Assembly (NCBI GenBank): GCA_050084985.1
Contig: JBITNC010000001.1
Coordinates: 170,562,001 to 170,626,000 of the forward strand
DNA: 64,000 nt
Reading direction: 5' to 3'
Source of the DNA: Nageia nagi
Taxonomy: Eukaryota; Pinophyta
Each line of letters opens with the position of its first letter. The stretch's first letter is position 1. The translations under genes and the position numbers were made by a program. Below the pieces are notes generated by a model that was not told the origin of the DNA, ran no database searches, and was given only the letters and a program-made list of their open reading frames with translations. Of the stretch, positions 1 to 11,099 are shown in pieces.

Positions 1-504
1 GGAAACATACTCAATTGCATAAAAAATGATTCTTGTAAAATGTATCTCTCACACATAGATCCATCTAGTTGTGACTTTTTTCTAATAAATGTTTTTAGTA
101 CTTTTAAAAATCTTGCCACAAAAAAATATGTTTCTAGTACTCATAACACCTACTATATCAATATCATCTATTAGATGGATCAATAAGTGCACTTGTATAT
201 ATATAAAAGTAATAGACATTTCTTTTTCAATATAAGAACAATTTTAACAATTTCTTTATGCCATCTATTTATTTCAACCATATGTATTTCCTTTGAAGTT
301 AACGACCTATTTATGAAAATATATTTAACATTGTTGATAATAAATACATGTTATTTTTCATAAAGTAGTAAATTATAACATGACATACCTTAGAACTAAT
401 GATAGTCAATCAATTGCATATCTTAGATCACGAGGTAAACTCATACATTCATGAATTTCAAGTGAAAAATATGTTATAAATAAATATATATTGATATTAA
501 TATT
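1..504. other. AT-rich unassigned sequence left of Tat A
   Basis: No family recognised. The minus strand near 430-385 has a short stretch reading LPRDLRYAID that could be a further exon of the transposase-like fragment at 505-714, but it is too short and broken to call. Confidence 0.3.
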
Positions 505-714
505 TCAAATAAAACATATGTTAATACAAATATAAGGATTTATATAGATATATAATATGAGAATACCTTCAAGAATATGGTAATTATTAGACTTTAATTC
601 TATCATTTTACCATCAGCAATAAATGATTTTCTTAGAGATGATGCATATTGATTTGGTGTTCTAATGGTTTGAAGAACTTTATGTACCATGTCCATTTTT
701 TTTTCATAATCCAT
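505..714 (-). pseudogene. possible CACTA (En/Spm) transposase fragment
   Basis: An open minus-strand stretch of about 50 meaningful codons begins at the ATG at 714. It carries TPNQYASSLRKSF, DGKMIELKSNNYHIL and surrounding charged residues. This resembles the part of plant En/Spm-type transposon proteins that ends in a LKSHDxHxL-like motif just before the DUF4218 region. The family link is from memory of that motif. The sequence directly after HILE is GGTATTCTC followed by AT-rich DNA, so an intron donor may lie near 565. The N-terminal side is cut at 719 by the end of the Tat A element. It could also be a host gene exon. Confidence 0.35.
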
Positions 715-719
715 GTGGG

Positions 720-2210
720 TGTTGATCGGTATAATGTAACCTCAAGGGTTTGGTCTAGTTGTGTTCTCCATTTCTCGCAACAGTAGGGTCCTTGAAAGAG
801 TAGAAGGTGGTGGAAGATGTGCTTGTATTTATTTTTTGCTCAATATTCAGGTTATATGCTAGTTCCTTTATATTATGAAGGTTAAAAGTAATAGGAAAGA
901 GATGAAAAAGCTAAGAGTAATAGAAAAGAGATAAATACGTAAAATTAATAAACAAACTAACACTACATAGCTCAACCATTGTAGCTCAGGTAGCAATTCA
1001 TAGCCAAGATTAAGAATAGTAAACTATCTTACCCTTGGGGTCTCATAATCACAACATTCATAAAGCTTAATAGATAGCCACATGTTGTAAAGGGAAAATA
1101 GTTACCAATTTGCATTATCATATATGAAAGCATCTTACAGAATTGGGCAAATTTGCTAGAATGTTCGATCGTATGGACTTACAATAGTCCATTATTTATA
1201 TATTTCATCAACCATTGGGTGGTTGTTCACCATTAATACACTTAGATAATCTACCTAAATGAAAATAGTAAAAGAAACTATGCACAAATGTACAATTCCA
1301 ATTACAACTATGTTAAATTACAAAATGAATAAGTACAATCAGCACCAAAGTCTGAGAACTTGATATCTCTAAGCTATTGTACTATTAAGTTGTAATCCTT
1401 TTGACTTATTATTGAATCGATTATCTTAGGACTATAGCTAATTGAAGATGCATTATCTGTCAACTTAATTGGTACAATTTGACAGTATATTCTTTTGGCA
1501 ATAATCTAACTCCTTGAAACCATTAATGATGAGCACTATAGTTCCTAGCTACATGGAATAATGAGGGTAATGAATAGGGTATCATTGTAATCTTAGGAAG
1601 AACTACTACTATCATATGGAAATGAGTTATGGTCAACATATTGATAGAGCCCTGGGGGTCAAACACTCATGATCAAGTGGACCTAGGTGTTCTTTCCCAT
1701 CCATTATTCTTCCTCCTATTTGGTGGGTTCTATTTATTTTTGGCAAGCTCTAATGATGATAGGGGCTCACTTAATACTTATCAATTTTAGGTAAAATATG
1801 TGACATCATCAATCAAAATCAATGGGTTTTATATAGTTATCTTTCTAAAATATCTCTCACTAAACATGGTACTTCCCCTCGATGACTATCTTAAGACACA
1901 CTGATTTTAGACCAAAAGAATGATGTCATCACTCAAAATCGATGGGCTCTAGAAGATATCTTCTTGAAATACTTCCCATGGATTTTTGATCTATGATCGA
2001 GACTTTTTTTTGGAAATTGATGAGCTTTGCAACATCACCCATTGGTAACTTGGACTAAAATAGGACTCTTATTTTACAATATTTCATGGAACACTAATAC
2101 TTCTATAACTCCCAGATTTTGACTTAGACACTTACTTTCCTTACATGTTATGATACTACCCGAACATGGTACATTAACTCCTAGAAATGACCTTGATCAA
2201 ATTTTTATGA
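720..2210 (-). repeat. Tat A 3' terminal region (LTR, outer part)
   Basis: Similarity between Tat A and Tat B starts abruptly at TGTTGATYGGTATAATG, at 720 and at 53181, while the flanks to the left are unrelated. That defines the element end with the expected plus-sense TG. The region continues at 8215 beyond the inserted chromovirus. The inner LTR boundary could not be fixed because no second LTR is in the window. No ORF of note is present. Confidence 0.7.
2206..2210. repeat. target site duplication TATGA (left)
   Basis: Five bases directly before the 5' LTR, identical to 8210-8214. Present once at the matching position of Tat B. Confidence 0.9.
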
Positions 2211-2620
2211 TGTTAGGATCCCATATCCTAACATTTTAGTGTTAGTATTAGTTATTTTAATTAAATTATAGGCCTATATTGTAAATAGTAATATTGTGAT
2301 TGTAAGGGTGGGGTTTGATTTTGCATTACTATTAGGGTTAGGTTTTGTATATTATAAATAGGCAAAAGTGTGTGGAGAAATGGATTTTGAATATTATTTT
2401 CACTTTTGGAATTATAAGGAGGTAACCCCCTCAAAGCAAACTATGATTCTATTACTATTTAGTAAAATCCTATCCTTATCTGCTTATTGTTGTTATTTCA
2501 TGTTCTATTATCAGCACATGCTCTGTCATTTCCATTAGATTAGTTGTTATTTTCTTGTTCAAATTGATATTCATTTACATTTCTACAATGTTTCCCTTTC
2601 ATATTTGTAGCAGCATATCA
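2211..2620 (+). repeat. chromovirus 5' LTR
   Basis: 410 bp, from TGTTAGGATCCCATATCC to GCAGCATATCA. It aligns end to end with 7801-8209. The first 12 bases contain GGATCCCATATCC, which with CCTAACA forms a short inverted pairing with the LTR start (TGTTAGGAT...ATCCTAACA). Confidence 0.92.
2353..2360 (+). promoter_or_regulatory. LTR TATA box
   Basis: TATAAATA lies about 140 bp into the LTR, a usual place for the Pol II promoter of an LTR element. The 3' LTR copy is altered to TATAATAG. Confidence 0.5.
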
Positions 2621-2622
2621 TC

Positions 2623-2636
2623 TAGTATCAAAGCTC
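2623..2636 (+). other. primer binding site (degenerate, tRNA-iMet type)
   Basis: TAGTATCAAAGCTC begins two bases after the 5' LTR. It differs at a few positions from the TGGTATCAGAGC class complementary to initiator Met tRNA. The changes are G to A, as expected from decay. Confidence 0.7.
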
Positions 2637-3560
2637 TTTCTAGGGCAATTCTACTGCAAGAAATTTTTTTTTCTTAGAGGTTTAAGATGGAAACCCTGCA
2701 CCAAGGGTTTTAAAATATCTAGGAGGATCTATAATTTTTGGCTAAGCACACTTGCCCATAAAGCTATGTGTGAAGTGAGGTGCAAAATCTTTGCACCAAT
2801 ACCTAGGCCTTAGATAGAACCCTATATAAAATTGAACTCAATGTACTAAAAGGTGTATTGGAGACTATCTAGGCTATAAATGAAAACTAGGTAGGAAGCT
2901 ATGTCAATCATCTATAAACTGTAGTGCACTAGCAAGTGCCGCTAGAAAGTTACTTATCATAGAAGCCATCTTCCTAGCCTCTTTCCTTGCAAAAGTTGGA
3001 TAGGAGGGGTGTTTAGACAAGCTTACAGAGTAGATAATCCTTACCTTAGAGTCATTCCTTCACATAAAAAACCTTGAATCTGAAGGTAGAATGTATGACT
3101 TATAGTTTTTGAGCTACCAAAAATAGCAGTTCAGAGGTAGTAAAACATTCAGAGCTAAATAACTAAAAATGTATACCATTTTAGCATTTGTTAACAAAAA
3201 CAGATAGACCCATAGATGTAAAAAAAAGAGTTTAGGAGTTCAAATATCATCATCAGAAGACCTAATCTATTACGATCATCTTTTTGAGCTGATCATTTTG
3301 GTATATTACACCCATACACTTTTTTGGGTACTTTCTAAAAATAGCAATTTCTAAAAATAACAATTTCCAAAAATAACAGTTTCAAAAATAGCAATTTCTT
3401 GAAATGGCACCTGAGACAAGATCCTAAACAATAGCACAAGCTGATCCTACCATGATGATATTTCAAACTATGATCCAACAAATGGTAGATACACTTACCA
3501 ACACATTTAGGGCTAAAATTTGACAACTATAGACCTAAATACAAACCATCGATAGTAAAT
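2637..3560 (+). other. chromovirus untranslated leader and degraded gag start
   Basis: No long frame. It contains a short run of reiterated AAAAATARCARTTTC units around 3335-3400, probably a local tandem expansion. The recognisable gag frame begins downstream. Confidence 0.5.
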
Positions 3561-4345
3561 ATGACAATGTCCAACTAAGTATCAGTCATACCAATAATGC
3601 ATCCAATTCATAGTAGTTAGGGCAATCAAGAAATCCATAGGGGTATCATCATAACTTTCAAGGCCAACAAGATGGTTTCATTCTTCCTCGCTTTGATGGA
3701 GATGATCCCACTAGTTGGATTTATAATTCTAGATAGTATTTTACATTGAAACAAATTCCATAAGATTTGAAGGTGCACATGGCAACTTTTCATTTGGACC
3801 GTAAGGCTCTTCAATGGCACCAGTGGTACTCAAAAACTCATCTTGCTCCTTCATGAGATGAATTTACTCAACAATTATTGATCCATTTTGGTCCTAGTGA
3901 CTATGAAGATTTCATAGGGGCACTGACCAATTTACATCAAACCATAACAGTCAAAGAATACCAAAATCAATTTGAAAAACTAGCAAATCAAATAGAGGAG
4001 TTGGATGACACATTTTTCATAAGTTGTTTTATCAATGGATTAAAGGAAGAAATTAAACTAGAGGTCAAAATGTTTAATCCCAAAACTATGATATATGCTA
4101 TTTCTTTGGCAAAGCTTGCTAAAGATAAGGCTAGTGCTCATCAATGAAATGTAAGACCCCCATTCACAAAGACACATAATAATTTCCATTCCTCTAATAA
4201 CACAAGTACCCCACCACCAAATCACATAATGAAAACTAAGAGGTTGACATGGGAGGAAATGGAAGAGCATTGAAAGAAGGGTTTGTGCTATAATTATGAT
4301 GAGAAATTTGTTCATGGTCATTGTTGTACTCAACAAAACTTATAT
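3560..4345 (+). pseudogene. gag: chromovirus gag (capsid and zinc knuckle), broken
   Basis: Encodes the structural capsid/nucleocapsid protein. From about 3688 the frame reads LPRFDGDDPTSWIYN, the usual start of plant Gypsy Retrotrans_gag domains. An open stretch 3878-4144 follows, with EYQNQFEKLANQ and FINGLKEEIKLEV, also standard for this domain. The zinc knuckle near 4287-4335 reads CYNYDEKFVHGHCC; the second Cys of the CCHC pattern is Tyr, so it could not bind zinc normally. Stops interrupt the frame before 3878 and after 4144. Confidence 0.85.
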
Positions 4346-4419
4346 TTGGTTGATGTTGATGCTCCTAGTGAGGAGGAATATGAGAGTGCACCTGAAGAGG
4401 CTACAGAGGAAATTCTAGA

Positions 4420-4990
4420 TGAGGAGATCCTGATTATCTCTTACAATGCATTGGTAAGAATTACTACCCCATAAACTATAAAGGTCAAAAGGTTTTTTAA
4501 AAAGTGTACTCTCATCATATTGTTGGATTCGAGAAGTACTCATAATTTCATTGATCCATGGGTGGTTAAGGTTGCTAACTATTACATCCACCCTACAAAT
4601 AATTTTGAGGTTATGGTTGGTAATGGAAGAAAAATAGCATGTAAAGGCACATGTCAAATTGAGCATGGGCCATGATACTTTGAAAAGTGACATGTATGCT
4701 TTACCACTTAAGGGATTTGATATAGTTTTGGGGGTGCAATGGTTGGGGACTTTGGGCATTGTGCAATGGAGTTTTGTAGAGCTATGGATGACCTTTAAGA
4801 TAGCTAAACAAAAGCATACTCTCAGGGGATTATAGGTTGGACCTTCATAAATTATGAGCTCCCATCGCATGGAAAAGATCCTATAGAAAACTGAGAAGGG
4901 AATGCTAGCACAATTATAATCTTTAATAATCATCGAATTTGAAGTCATAGAGCCTAAGGACCTACAACCCATCTTGAGTAAGAATGCATG
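4420..4990 (+). pseudogene. chromovirus aspartic protease, broken
   Basis: Polyprotein-processing protease. Around 4519-4554 the frame reads LLDSRSTHNFID: the family catalytic DSG triad has become DSR, so the enzyme is dead even without the stops. Downstream VMVGNGRKIACKGTCQ and a FxxxMGD-like segment fit the rest of plant Gypsy proteases and the linker to RT. Stops and at least one frameshift occur between 4470 and 4980. Confidence 0.75.
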
Positions 4991-4999
4991 TACCTTTGA

Positions 5000-6300
5000 G
5001 GAACTAATAAGCTTACCACCCTAATGATCTCATGATCATGCTATCCAGTTGGTATCAAGAAGTCAACCACCAAACATTCATCCTTATCGGTATCCTTGTT
5101 TACAAAAAAAATGAAATCGAAAAATTGATCCAAGAACTATTGGATGTAGGAGTAATCCAAACTAATGTAAGCCCATATTCTTCTCTAGTTATATTGGTTC
5201 ATAATAAAGATGGCTTATGGTGTATGTGTGTGGATTTTAGGGCCCTCAATAAAATTACCATTAAGGACAAATTTCTAATACCAGTCATTGATAAATTATT
5301 AGATGAACTGCATGGGGCAAGATATTTTTTCAAGTTAGACCTACGATCTGGGTATCACCAAATTCGCCTCAAGGAGAAGGATATACCAAAAACTACATTT
5401 CACACCCATGAGGGCATTTATGAGTTCTTGGTCATGCCTTTTGGCCTCATAAATGCTCCATCAACATTTCAAAGTTTAATGAATCAAGTGTTTCATCTAT
5501 TCCTCAAGAAGTTCATTTTAGTTTTCTTTGATGATATCTTGATCTAAGTAAGACATGGTAGAAACATGTGGCACATGTTGACCAAACATTAAAAATTTTG
5601 AGGGAACATTGTCTATATACAAAAAAATCTAAATGTTCATTCAGTAAGAGGGAAATTGACTACTTAGGCCATATTATATCTGAAGAGAGAGTTAAGGTGG
5701 ATCCACATAAGATTACTGACATGCAAAATTGGTCTATTCCTACATCTTTGAAAAGTCTTCAAGGACTTTGGGTTGACAAGCTATTATAGGAAATTTGTGA
5801 AAGATTATGGTAGGATTGTAGCACCTCTAACAATGTTGTTGAAAAATAATGCATTCCAATGGTCCCCTCAAGCTAAGGTAGCTTTCCTTAAGCTCAAGGA
5901 TACAATGTGTACCACCTTGATATTGGTAATGCCAAATTTTTCTAAAATCTTTATGATAGAAAGTGATGCTTGTGGAGTAGTAATTAGGGCAATATTGATG
6001 CAGGAGGGGCATCCCTTAGTGTTCACTAGTAGAGCACTCTTTGGTAAAAATTTGGGTAAATCCACCTATGAAAAAGAAATGCTTGCCATCATTCATGTAA
6101 TTCAACACTAGAGACCATATCTCATTGGTCACCATTTCATCATCCTCATGGATCATCATAGTTTGAATTTTTTTTATTAAGTAATGTATTTATATGCTCA
6201 AGCAACAAAAATGGGTGACCAAACTACTGGGGTATGATTATGAGATAGTATACCATAAAGGTAAAGAGAATGTGGTTATCGATGCTTTTTCTAAAAAATT
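5000..6300 (+). pseudogene. pol: chromovirus reverse transcriptase and RNase H, broken
   Basis: Copies element RNA into DNA and removes the RNA strand. RT 5032-5544 is nearly continuous: [45 protein letters not shown] and the catalytic VFFDDILI at 5521-5544 are all present. A single-base loss at the Tyr after DDILI shifts the frame near 5547. RT continues at 5568-5789 (CLYTKKSKCSFSK, DYLGHIIS). A second shift near 5775 leads to the connection domain and RNase H (5773-6111: YYRKFVKDYG, ESDACGVVIRAIL, TYEKEMLAIIHVIQH). The first RNase H Asp is kept (ESDA). The tail to about 6300 has the KGKENVVIDAF end. Confidence 0.9.
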
Positions 6301-7480
6301 TGAAGATTAGGTAGCACTATAAGCTCTTTTATCTCCTATTCCTTAATGGTTAAATAAAGTTAAATAGCAGTGGCTAGAGGATAGCTCCATCCAAGAATTA
6401 TTAAAACAAATCACTCAAGATCCCACATGTAAACCACACCATACATGGCATGATGGTATTTTGAGATTCAAAGGTCAAATGTTTTAGCATCTTCTTTAAA
6501 ATGCAAATGAAAAATGCTTGCTAAATGACATTCCACACCTAAATCAGGACATGATGAATTTTTGAAAACTTATAAATGGGTAACATGATCATTCTATTGG
6601 GTAGGTATGAAATTACATATCAAGTAGTTTGTGGTAGCTAGTGATGTGTGTCAATGATAAAAGGGTGAGACAATGGGTACTCTAGGAATCCTTTAGCCTC
6701 TTCTCATACCTAATCATACATGGACTGATATCTCAATGGATTTCATTGAAGGCCTTCCTAAATCCAATGGTAAATTAGTTATTCTAGTGGTGGTTAATCG
6801 GTTATCCAAATATGCTCATTTTGGTTCATCGGCTCATCCCTACAAGGCAATGATAGTGGCACATTTATTCTTAGATACAATTTTTAAACTACATGGCATG
6901 CCAGAGATGATTGTTAGTGACCATGATCCCACTTTTACAAGCTATTTTTGGCAAGAGTTGTTCAAGCTGTAAGGTACCCAACTAAACATGAGCTCAACAT
7001 ATCACCTGTAAACTGATGGTTAGATTGAAATTATTAATAAATATTTGAAAAAATATTTATACTATTTTGCTTCAACATAAACTATGCATTAGGTACAATT
7101 GCTTCCCTTAGCTGAGTGGTGGTATAATACATCTTATCATTCTGCCAACAAGATGACCCCCTATGAAGTAGTGTATGGTCAAGCTCCACCAATAATCACT
7201 TTGTATGTTGCAAGTACTAGTAAGGTTTAGGCAATTGACCCAACATTAGTTAATCAAGATGATATCCTTTATTTGCTCAAGGATAACCTTTAGATACCCC
7301 AACATTGTATGAAGCAACAGGCTGATTAGTAGCATGTTGAAAGGGAGTTCCAAGTAGATGACATAGACTTTCTAAGGTTGCAACCTTATTGCCAGAAATT
7401 CTTAAAAATAAAATGCCCTCAAAAATTGGCCCCAAATTTTTATGTTCCCTACAAGGTGTTATAGTGCATTGGCCTAGATA
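6300..7480 (+). pseudogene. chromovirus integrase, broken
   Basis: Inserts the element cDNA into the genome. The zinc-binding part lies near 6480-6660 in several pieces. The catalytic core is best seen at 6720-6972: TWTDISMDFIEGLPK carries the first Asp, IVSDHDPTFTSYFW the second. The third acidic position is in the degraded stretch after 7010 (TDG followed by a stop, then IEIINKYL). The frame goes on through WWYNTSYHSANKMTPYEVVYG near 7110-7180. At least five in-frame stops. Confidence 0.85.
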
Positions 7481-7780
7481 CATACAAATTGAAGCTTCTT
7501 GCTTCTTCCAAGATTCACCTAGTGTTTCATGTCTCCTATCTCAAGAAAGTGGTTAGATCGAAGGTTCAAGTTCAAACATAATTACCTATGTTGGTAAAGG
7601 ATGAATCAATGGTAGTTGTACCTAAGGTAGTTCTAGATCAAAATTCATGGTAGCTTCATAATCACACCATCATAGAAGTCCTTATGCAATGGAAAGGCAT
7701 GGCACTTAAAGATGTAACAATGGAAATACTTCATCAGTTGCATCAACAATTTCCACAATTCAAGCTTTGAGGACAAAGCT
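7480..7780 (+). pseudogene. chromovirus integrase C terminus with chromodomain-like segment
   Basis: After KLLASSKIHLVFHVSYLKKVV (about 7490-7550) comes VVPKVVLDQN, then EVLMQWKGMALKDVT and HQQFPQFKL near 7670-7768. In chromoviruses this position holds the chromodomain (VLVQWKG...W...HFP-like ending) that guides insertion to heterochromatin. The motif match is good; the fold is not testable here. Stops occur at the former Trp/Gln positions. Confidence 0.7.
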
Positions 7781-7786
7781 TCATCC

Positions 7787-7800
7787 CAAGAGGGATGGCA
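7787..7800 (+). other. polypurine tract
   Basis: AAGAGGGATGGCA directly precedes the 3' LTR at 7801. This is the expected plus-strand DNA primer site, slightly eroded. Confidence 0.65.
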
Positions 7801-8209
7801 TGTTAGGATCCCATATCCTAACATTTTAGTGTTAGTATTATTTATTTTAATTAAATTGTTAACCTATATTATAAATCGTAATATTATGATTGTAAGGGCA
7901 GGGCCCAATTTTGCATTACTATTACAATTATAGTTAGTATATTATAATAGATGAAAGTGTGTGGAGAAATGGATCTTGAACATTATTTTCACTTTTGAAG
8001 TTATAAGGAGGTAGCCCCCTCAAAATAGCCTATGATTTTGTTACTATTCAATAAAATCCTATCCTTATTTGCTTATTGTTGCTATTTCATGTTCTATTAT
8101 TAGCACATGCTCTATTATTTCCATTAGATTAGTTGTCATTTTCCTATTCAAATCTATATTCATTTACATTTCTATGATATTTCTCTTTTATATTTGTAGC
8201 ATTGTATCA
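7801..8209 (+). repeat. chromovirus 3' LTR
   Basis: 409 bp, TGTTAGGATC to GTATCA. Aligns to 2211-2620 with roughly 45-50 differences by eye, mostly transitions. Confidence 0.92.
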
Positions 8210-8214
8210 TATGA
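8210..8214. repeat. target site duplication TATGA (right)
   Basis: Identical to 2206-2210. Tat A sequence resumes immediately after it. Confidence 0.9.
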
Positions 8215-8559
8215 ACTATGACTCTTCCTTTATGTATAGTTATCAAAAAAACATTCAACTTGACTAAGAATAATTCATGGGACCTACTACAACAACCTCT
8301 AGATAGCGACTATACATTAAAAAAAATGGTTAAAATGTACATACATATGGACAATACCCAGGCTATTGATAATACCTGAAACTCTTTAGACTTGACCAAA
8401 ATTTTGACAAAAGACTAAGTATAAAGAAAAAACTCCTTATCATTATTTACAAATATGAAAAGGGGAAAAGAAATGGGAATTTAGAAAAGATTTATTGAAA
8501 TGAATGAATGAATAAGGAATACTAGAATATTACCATTTTCCTAGAGTGTAATTCTAAAA

Positions 8560-11000
8560 GAATACAATCTTTTGGTAGCTCTCGGAGTCTCCACCTATTA
8601 GAGAATGAAACCCTTCACTTATTGCTACCACTCTCCTATCCAAATGAAGCTTTTGTAGGTGTATCAGGTAGTGGAATTAGCTCTATAGGGAGCAAAGATT
8701 GAATCTTCTTATTCAAGTCCTTTAAATCTTAATAATCAACTTATGATAGCATAGATTAAGCTTTTATCTTCATTGTATCTACTCTAAATCTTATTAGCAC
8801 ATTCTCCAACCTCCCAACATGTAAGAATCTTGCAATTACCTCTTGGGTGAGGTCATTCATTTGTTGTAAGTATGATATTTATTTCTTAGAGAAAGATTGT
8901 TCTAAAAATTGAATGGTATTTTCCACCCATCTAATAGCTCTACCCTATACATCTTGCTCCTTCCACAACTAAGGAGCCTTCAATTCAACCAAAGAATGAA
9001 AGAATTTACTTACAAATCCAACCTTTGTGTTGATTTGGTGTTTATTGATGTCCATATTGAATATAAGATCTTGCAATTCATAGATATTCCAAGTTCTCCT
9101 CAAGAATATCTTCCTAGGAGTAATAATAGATATATCCTTTTCTATGAGGGCTCTTAGCCAACTTTGCATTCTCTCAAGTACTAATCTGGTTATATCTAGA
9201 GCCAATTTATGAAGAGTAGTCTGAATAGTAAACTACTGGAGAGCTTATTCCATCTAATTCTTCAACAAGCATAATTGTGATAAACTCACCAACTTCTCTC
9301 CTATTTGTTCCACTAGGGTCTTTCTGAATCCCTTTATAATTAGTAGCAGCTTTGTATTATCATCATTGAGCACTTTATTCTTCCTCAACTTGTTTGGCCT
9401 TTTGACCATCTATTACTGTAACTTGAGCTTTGAAATCTTTTATTTATTTATTTACATTATTTAGCTTAGCTTTACTTTCTACTAGACTCTTCTCGAATTT
9501 AGACTTCTACTTTTCTAATTTTCCCAATAAACATTTATTTTGATTCTACAACCTGACAACTATCTTATCTTTAAGGGAGCAATCTTTCTTATATTGATCT
9601 ATCTTTTTGTTTAACCTCTCAATCTTATTCTCCATTGCTTGGAGGCTTTTAATAGACACCATAGAAGTATTTATAATCAACCTAGACTGATCTATGGTTA
9701 GGGCACTTTGGATATTTACATTTACAATTATCATGGGAGAAGTATTAAGTTTTCCTTCTTTGAATGGAATTTGAGTAATTTTTATATCTCCCATTTTTGT
9801 GAGTCTACTCAAAATCCTAAAGTGTTGCTTTGGGAGCAAAGGGGGTTTATTTATAAAAGTTGCCCAATCAATGGGCTCTACTACTTATGTTGAAAAAATA
9901 CTTTTAATCTCCTCTTATGAGACCATGGAAAAAGGAATTAAAGAATGTTATTGTGTATTTACTCTTGAAGTAGATGTTAAAGATGTTAAAGTTTGTTGTG
10001 GGGGTTACTCTACCTTCCTAGTAGTTGAATATGATACTTCAACCTCTCCTTCTTTCTCTTTTAATGTCTTCTTCTTTTGAGGATTCTTATCCATTAGGTT
10101 GGATTCCTTTTTCTTCTTTGGGTTCTTATCATTATTGTCATCATCTTCACTTGCTCCACCTCTAGCTAGTATGGTACCACCTGTATCAAGCACATTACCC
10201 TCACCTTGCTGAACCTCATCCCCTACTTCTTCCTACATGTCTTTCTAGATGATAGAGTCTATGCTCTAGGGCCTTCAGGTTTCTTCAACATCAAACATAT
10301 ATGTTTCCCTCGTAATAGCCTCCAACATATCTTAACTAACTTTTGAAGTTGGAGGTGTATTCTTTGGAATCTAAGATTATGTAGTTTGAGGTTTCTTTGC
10401 AGGCTTCTCCTCCTTCTCTAGGGCTTGCTTTGCATGGGCTTATGCCAAATTTTAAATTCTTCTTTTATTTTCCAACTATTTTGAACTAGATGGTTCTCTA
10501 GACTCTTTTATCTTTGCTCCCCTTTCTAATTTCCATTGAAAATTAGGTGGGAGGAGTTTTCCCATTTTTGGTAGTGGGTCTTATGTATATTAGGCTTTCC
10601 AGTATTTATTATAGTTGAATTCACTAAATAATTACTTTTCAACATGATGGATATTAGTGGTGTATTCAAATCTAAACTTGGTAAAATAATGGATCTTGTT
10701 GGGACCCCAGCCCAACTCACCTCTCAATTGGGCCAACACCTTTAGGTCTAGGGCAAATTATTTCATATAACCTCCTAGTTTTTGTATCTCTTGATACCCT
10801 CAAGGGTTAACCATGACTTATTCAAAGTTCCAAATTCCCACTCCAAGGATGCCTTAGCTTCCTACTCAATCTGATTTATAAAATACTCCACATGCAGCCT
10901 TGGATCATGGGAAAAATTTAGGCACTTTTTATTTGACTTTATAGTCCTTTTGATTGATAGTTATCAGTAGGTAAGTTCTAATTATACATCATGCCTAGTT
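8560..11000 (-). pseudogene. Tat A ORF3: large extra ORF of unknown function (internally deleted)
   Basis: Minus-strand reading frame downstream of integrase, seen in pieces: an EYFINQIEQEAKASLEWEFG segment near 10870; an open piece 10720-10526; an acidic/basic stretch at 10193-10005 (SEDDDNNDKNPKKKK); and an open piece 9839-9546 with the heptad-like NKIERLNKKIDQYKKD, a likely coiled coil. Tat B has the same order at 57.4-55.0 kb. I do not recognise the family. Position after pol is where Athila/Tat elements may carry an extra or env-like ORF, but I see no membrane segment or signal peptide. Compared with Tat B, about 1.7 kb upstream of 10990 is missing, so this copy lacks the N-terminal half. 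Confidence 0.6.
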
Positions 11001-11099
11001 AATGATTTGAATTAAAGGATACCTACCTCCTTAAGGAATGTGCTTAAACTAAAGGAATGTATAAACATAATTATTTTTTTAAAGTATACACACTATACA

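Larger units (their letters stand above)
2206..8214 (+). mobile_element. Ty3/Gypsy chromovirus with both LTRs and TSD
   Basis: Complete but dead LTR retrotransposon, 5999 bp between the outer LTR ends. The LTRs at 2211-2620 and 7801-8209 begin TGTTAGGATC and end in ATCA. A 5-bp duplication, TATGA, flanks it at 2206-2210 and 8210-8214. A degenerate tRNA-iMet primer site follows the 5' LTR and a purine-rich tract precedes the 3' LTR. Order: gag, zinc knuckle, protease, RT, RNase H, integrase, chromodomain-like C terminus, which is the chromovirus plan. The LTRs look about 88-90% identical by eye, so this is an old insertion. It sits inside Tat A: the paralogue Tat B has the unoccupied site at 54706-54710. 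Confidence 0.93.

Noticed and set aside
4415-4972. 185-codon minus-strand frame
   Set aside because: It is antisense to the chromovirus protease region, whose plus-strand motifs (LLDSRSTHNFID) are clear.
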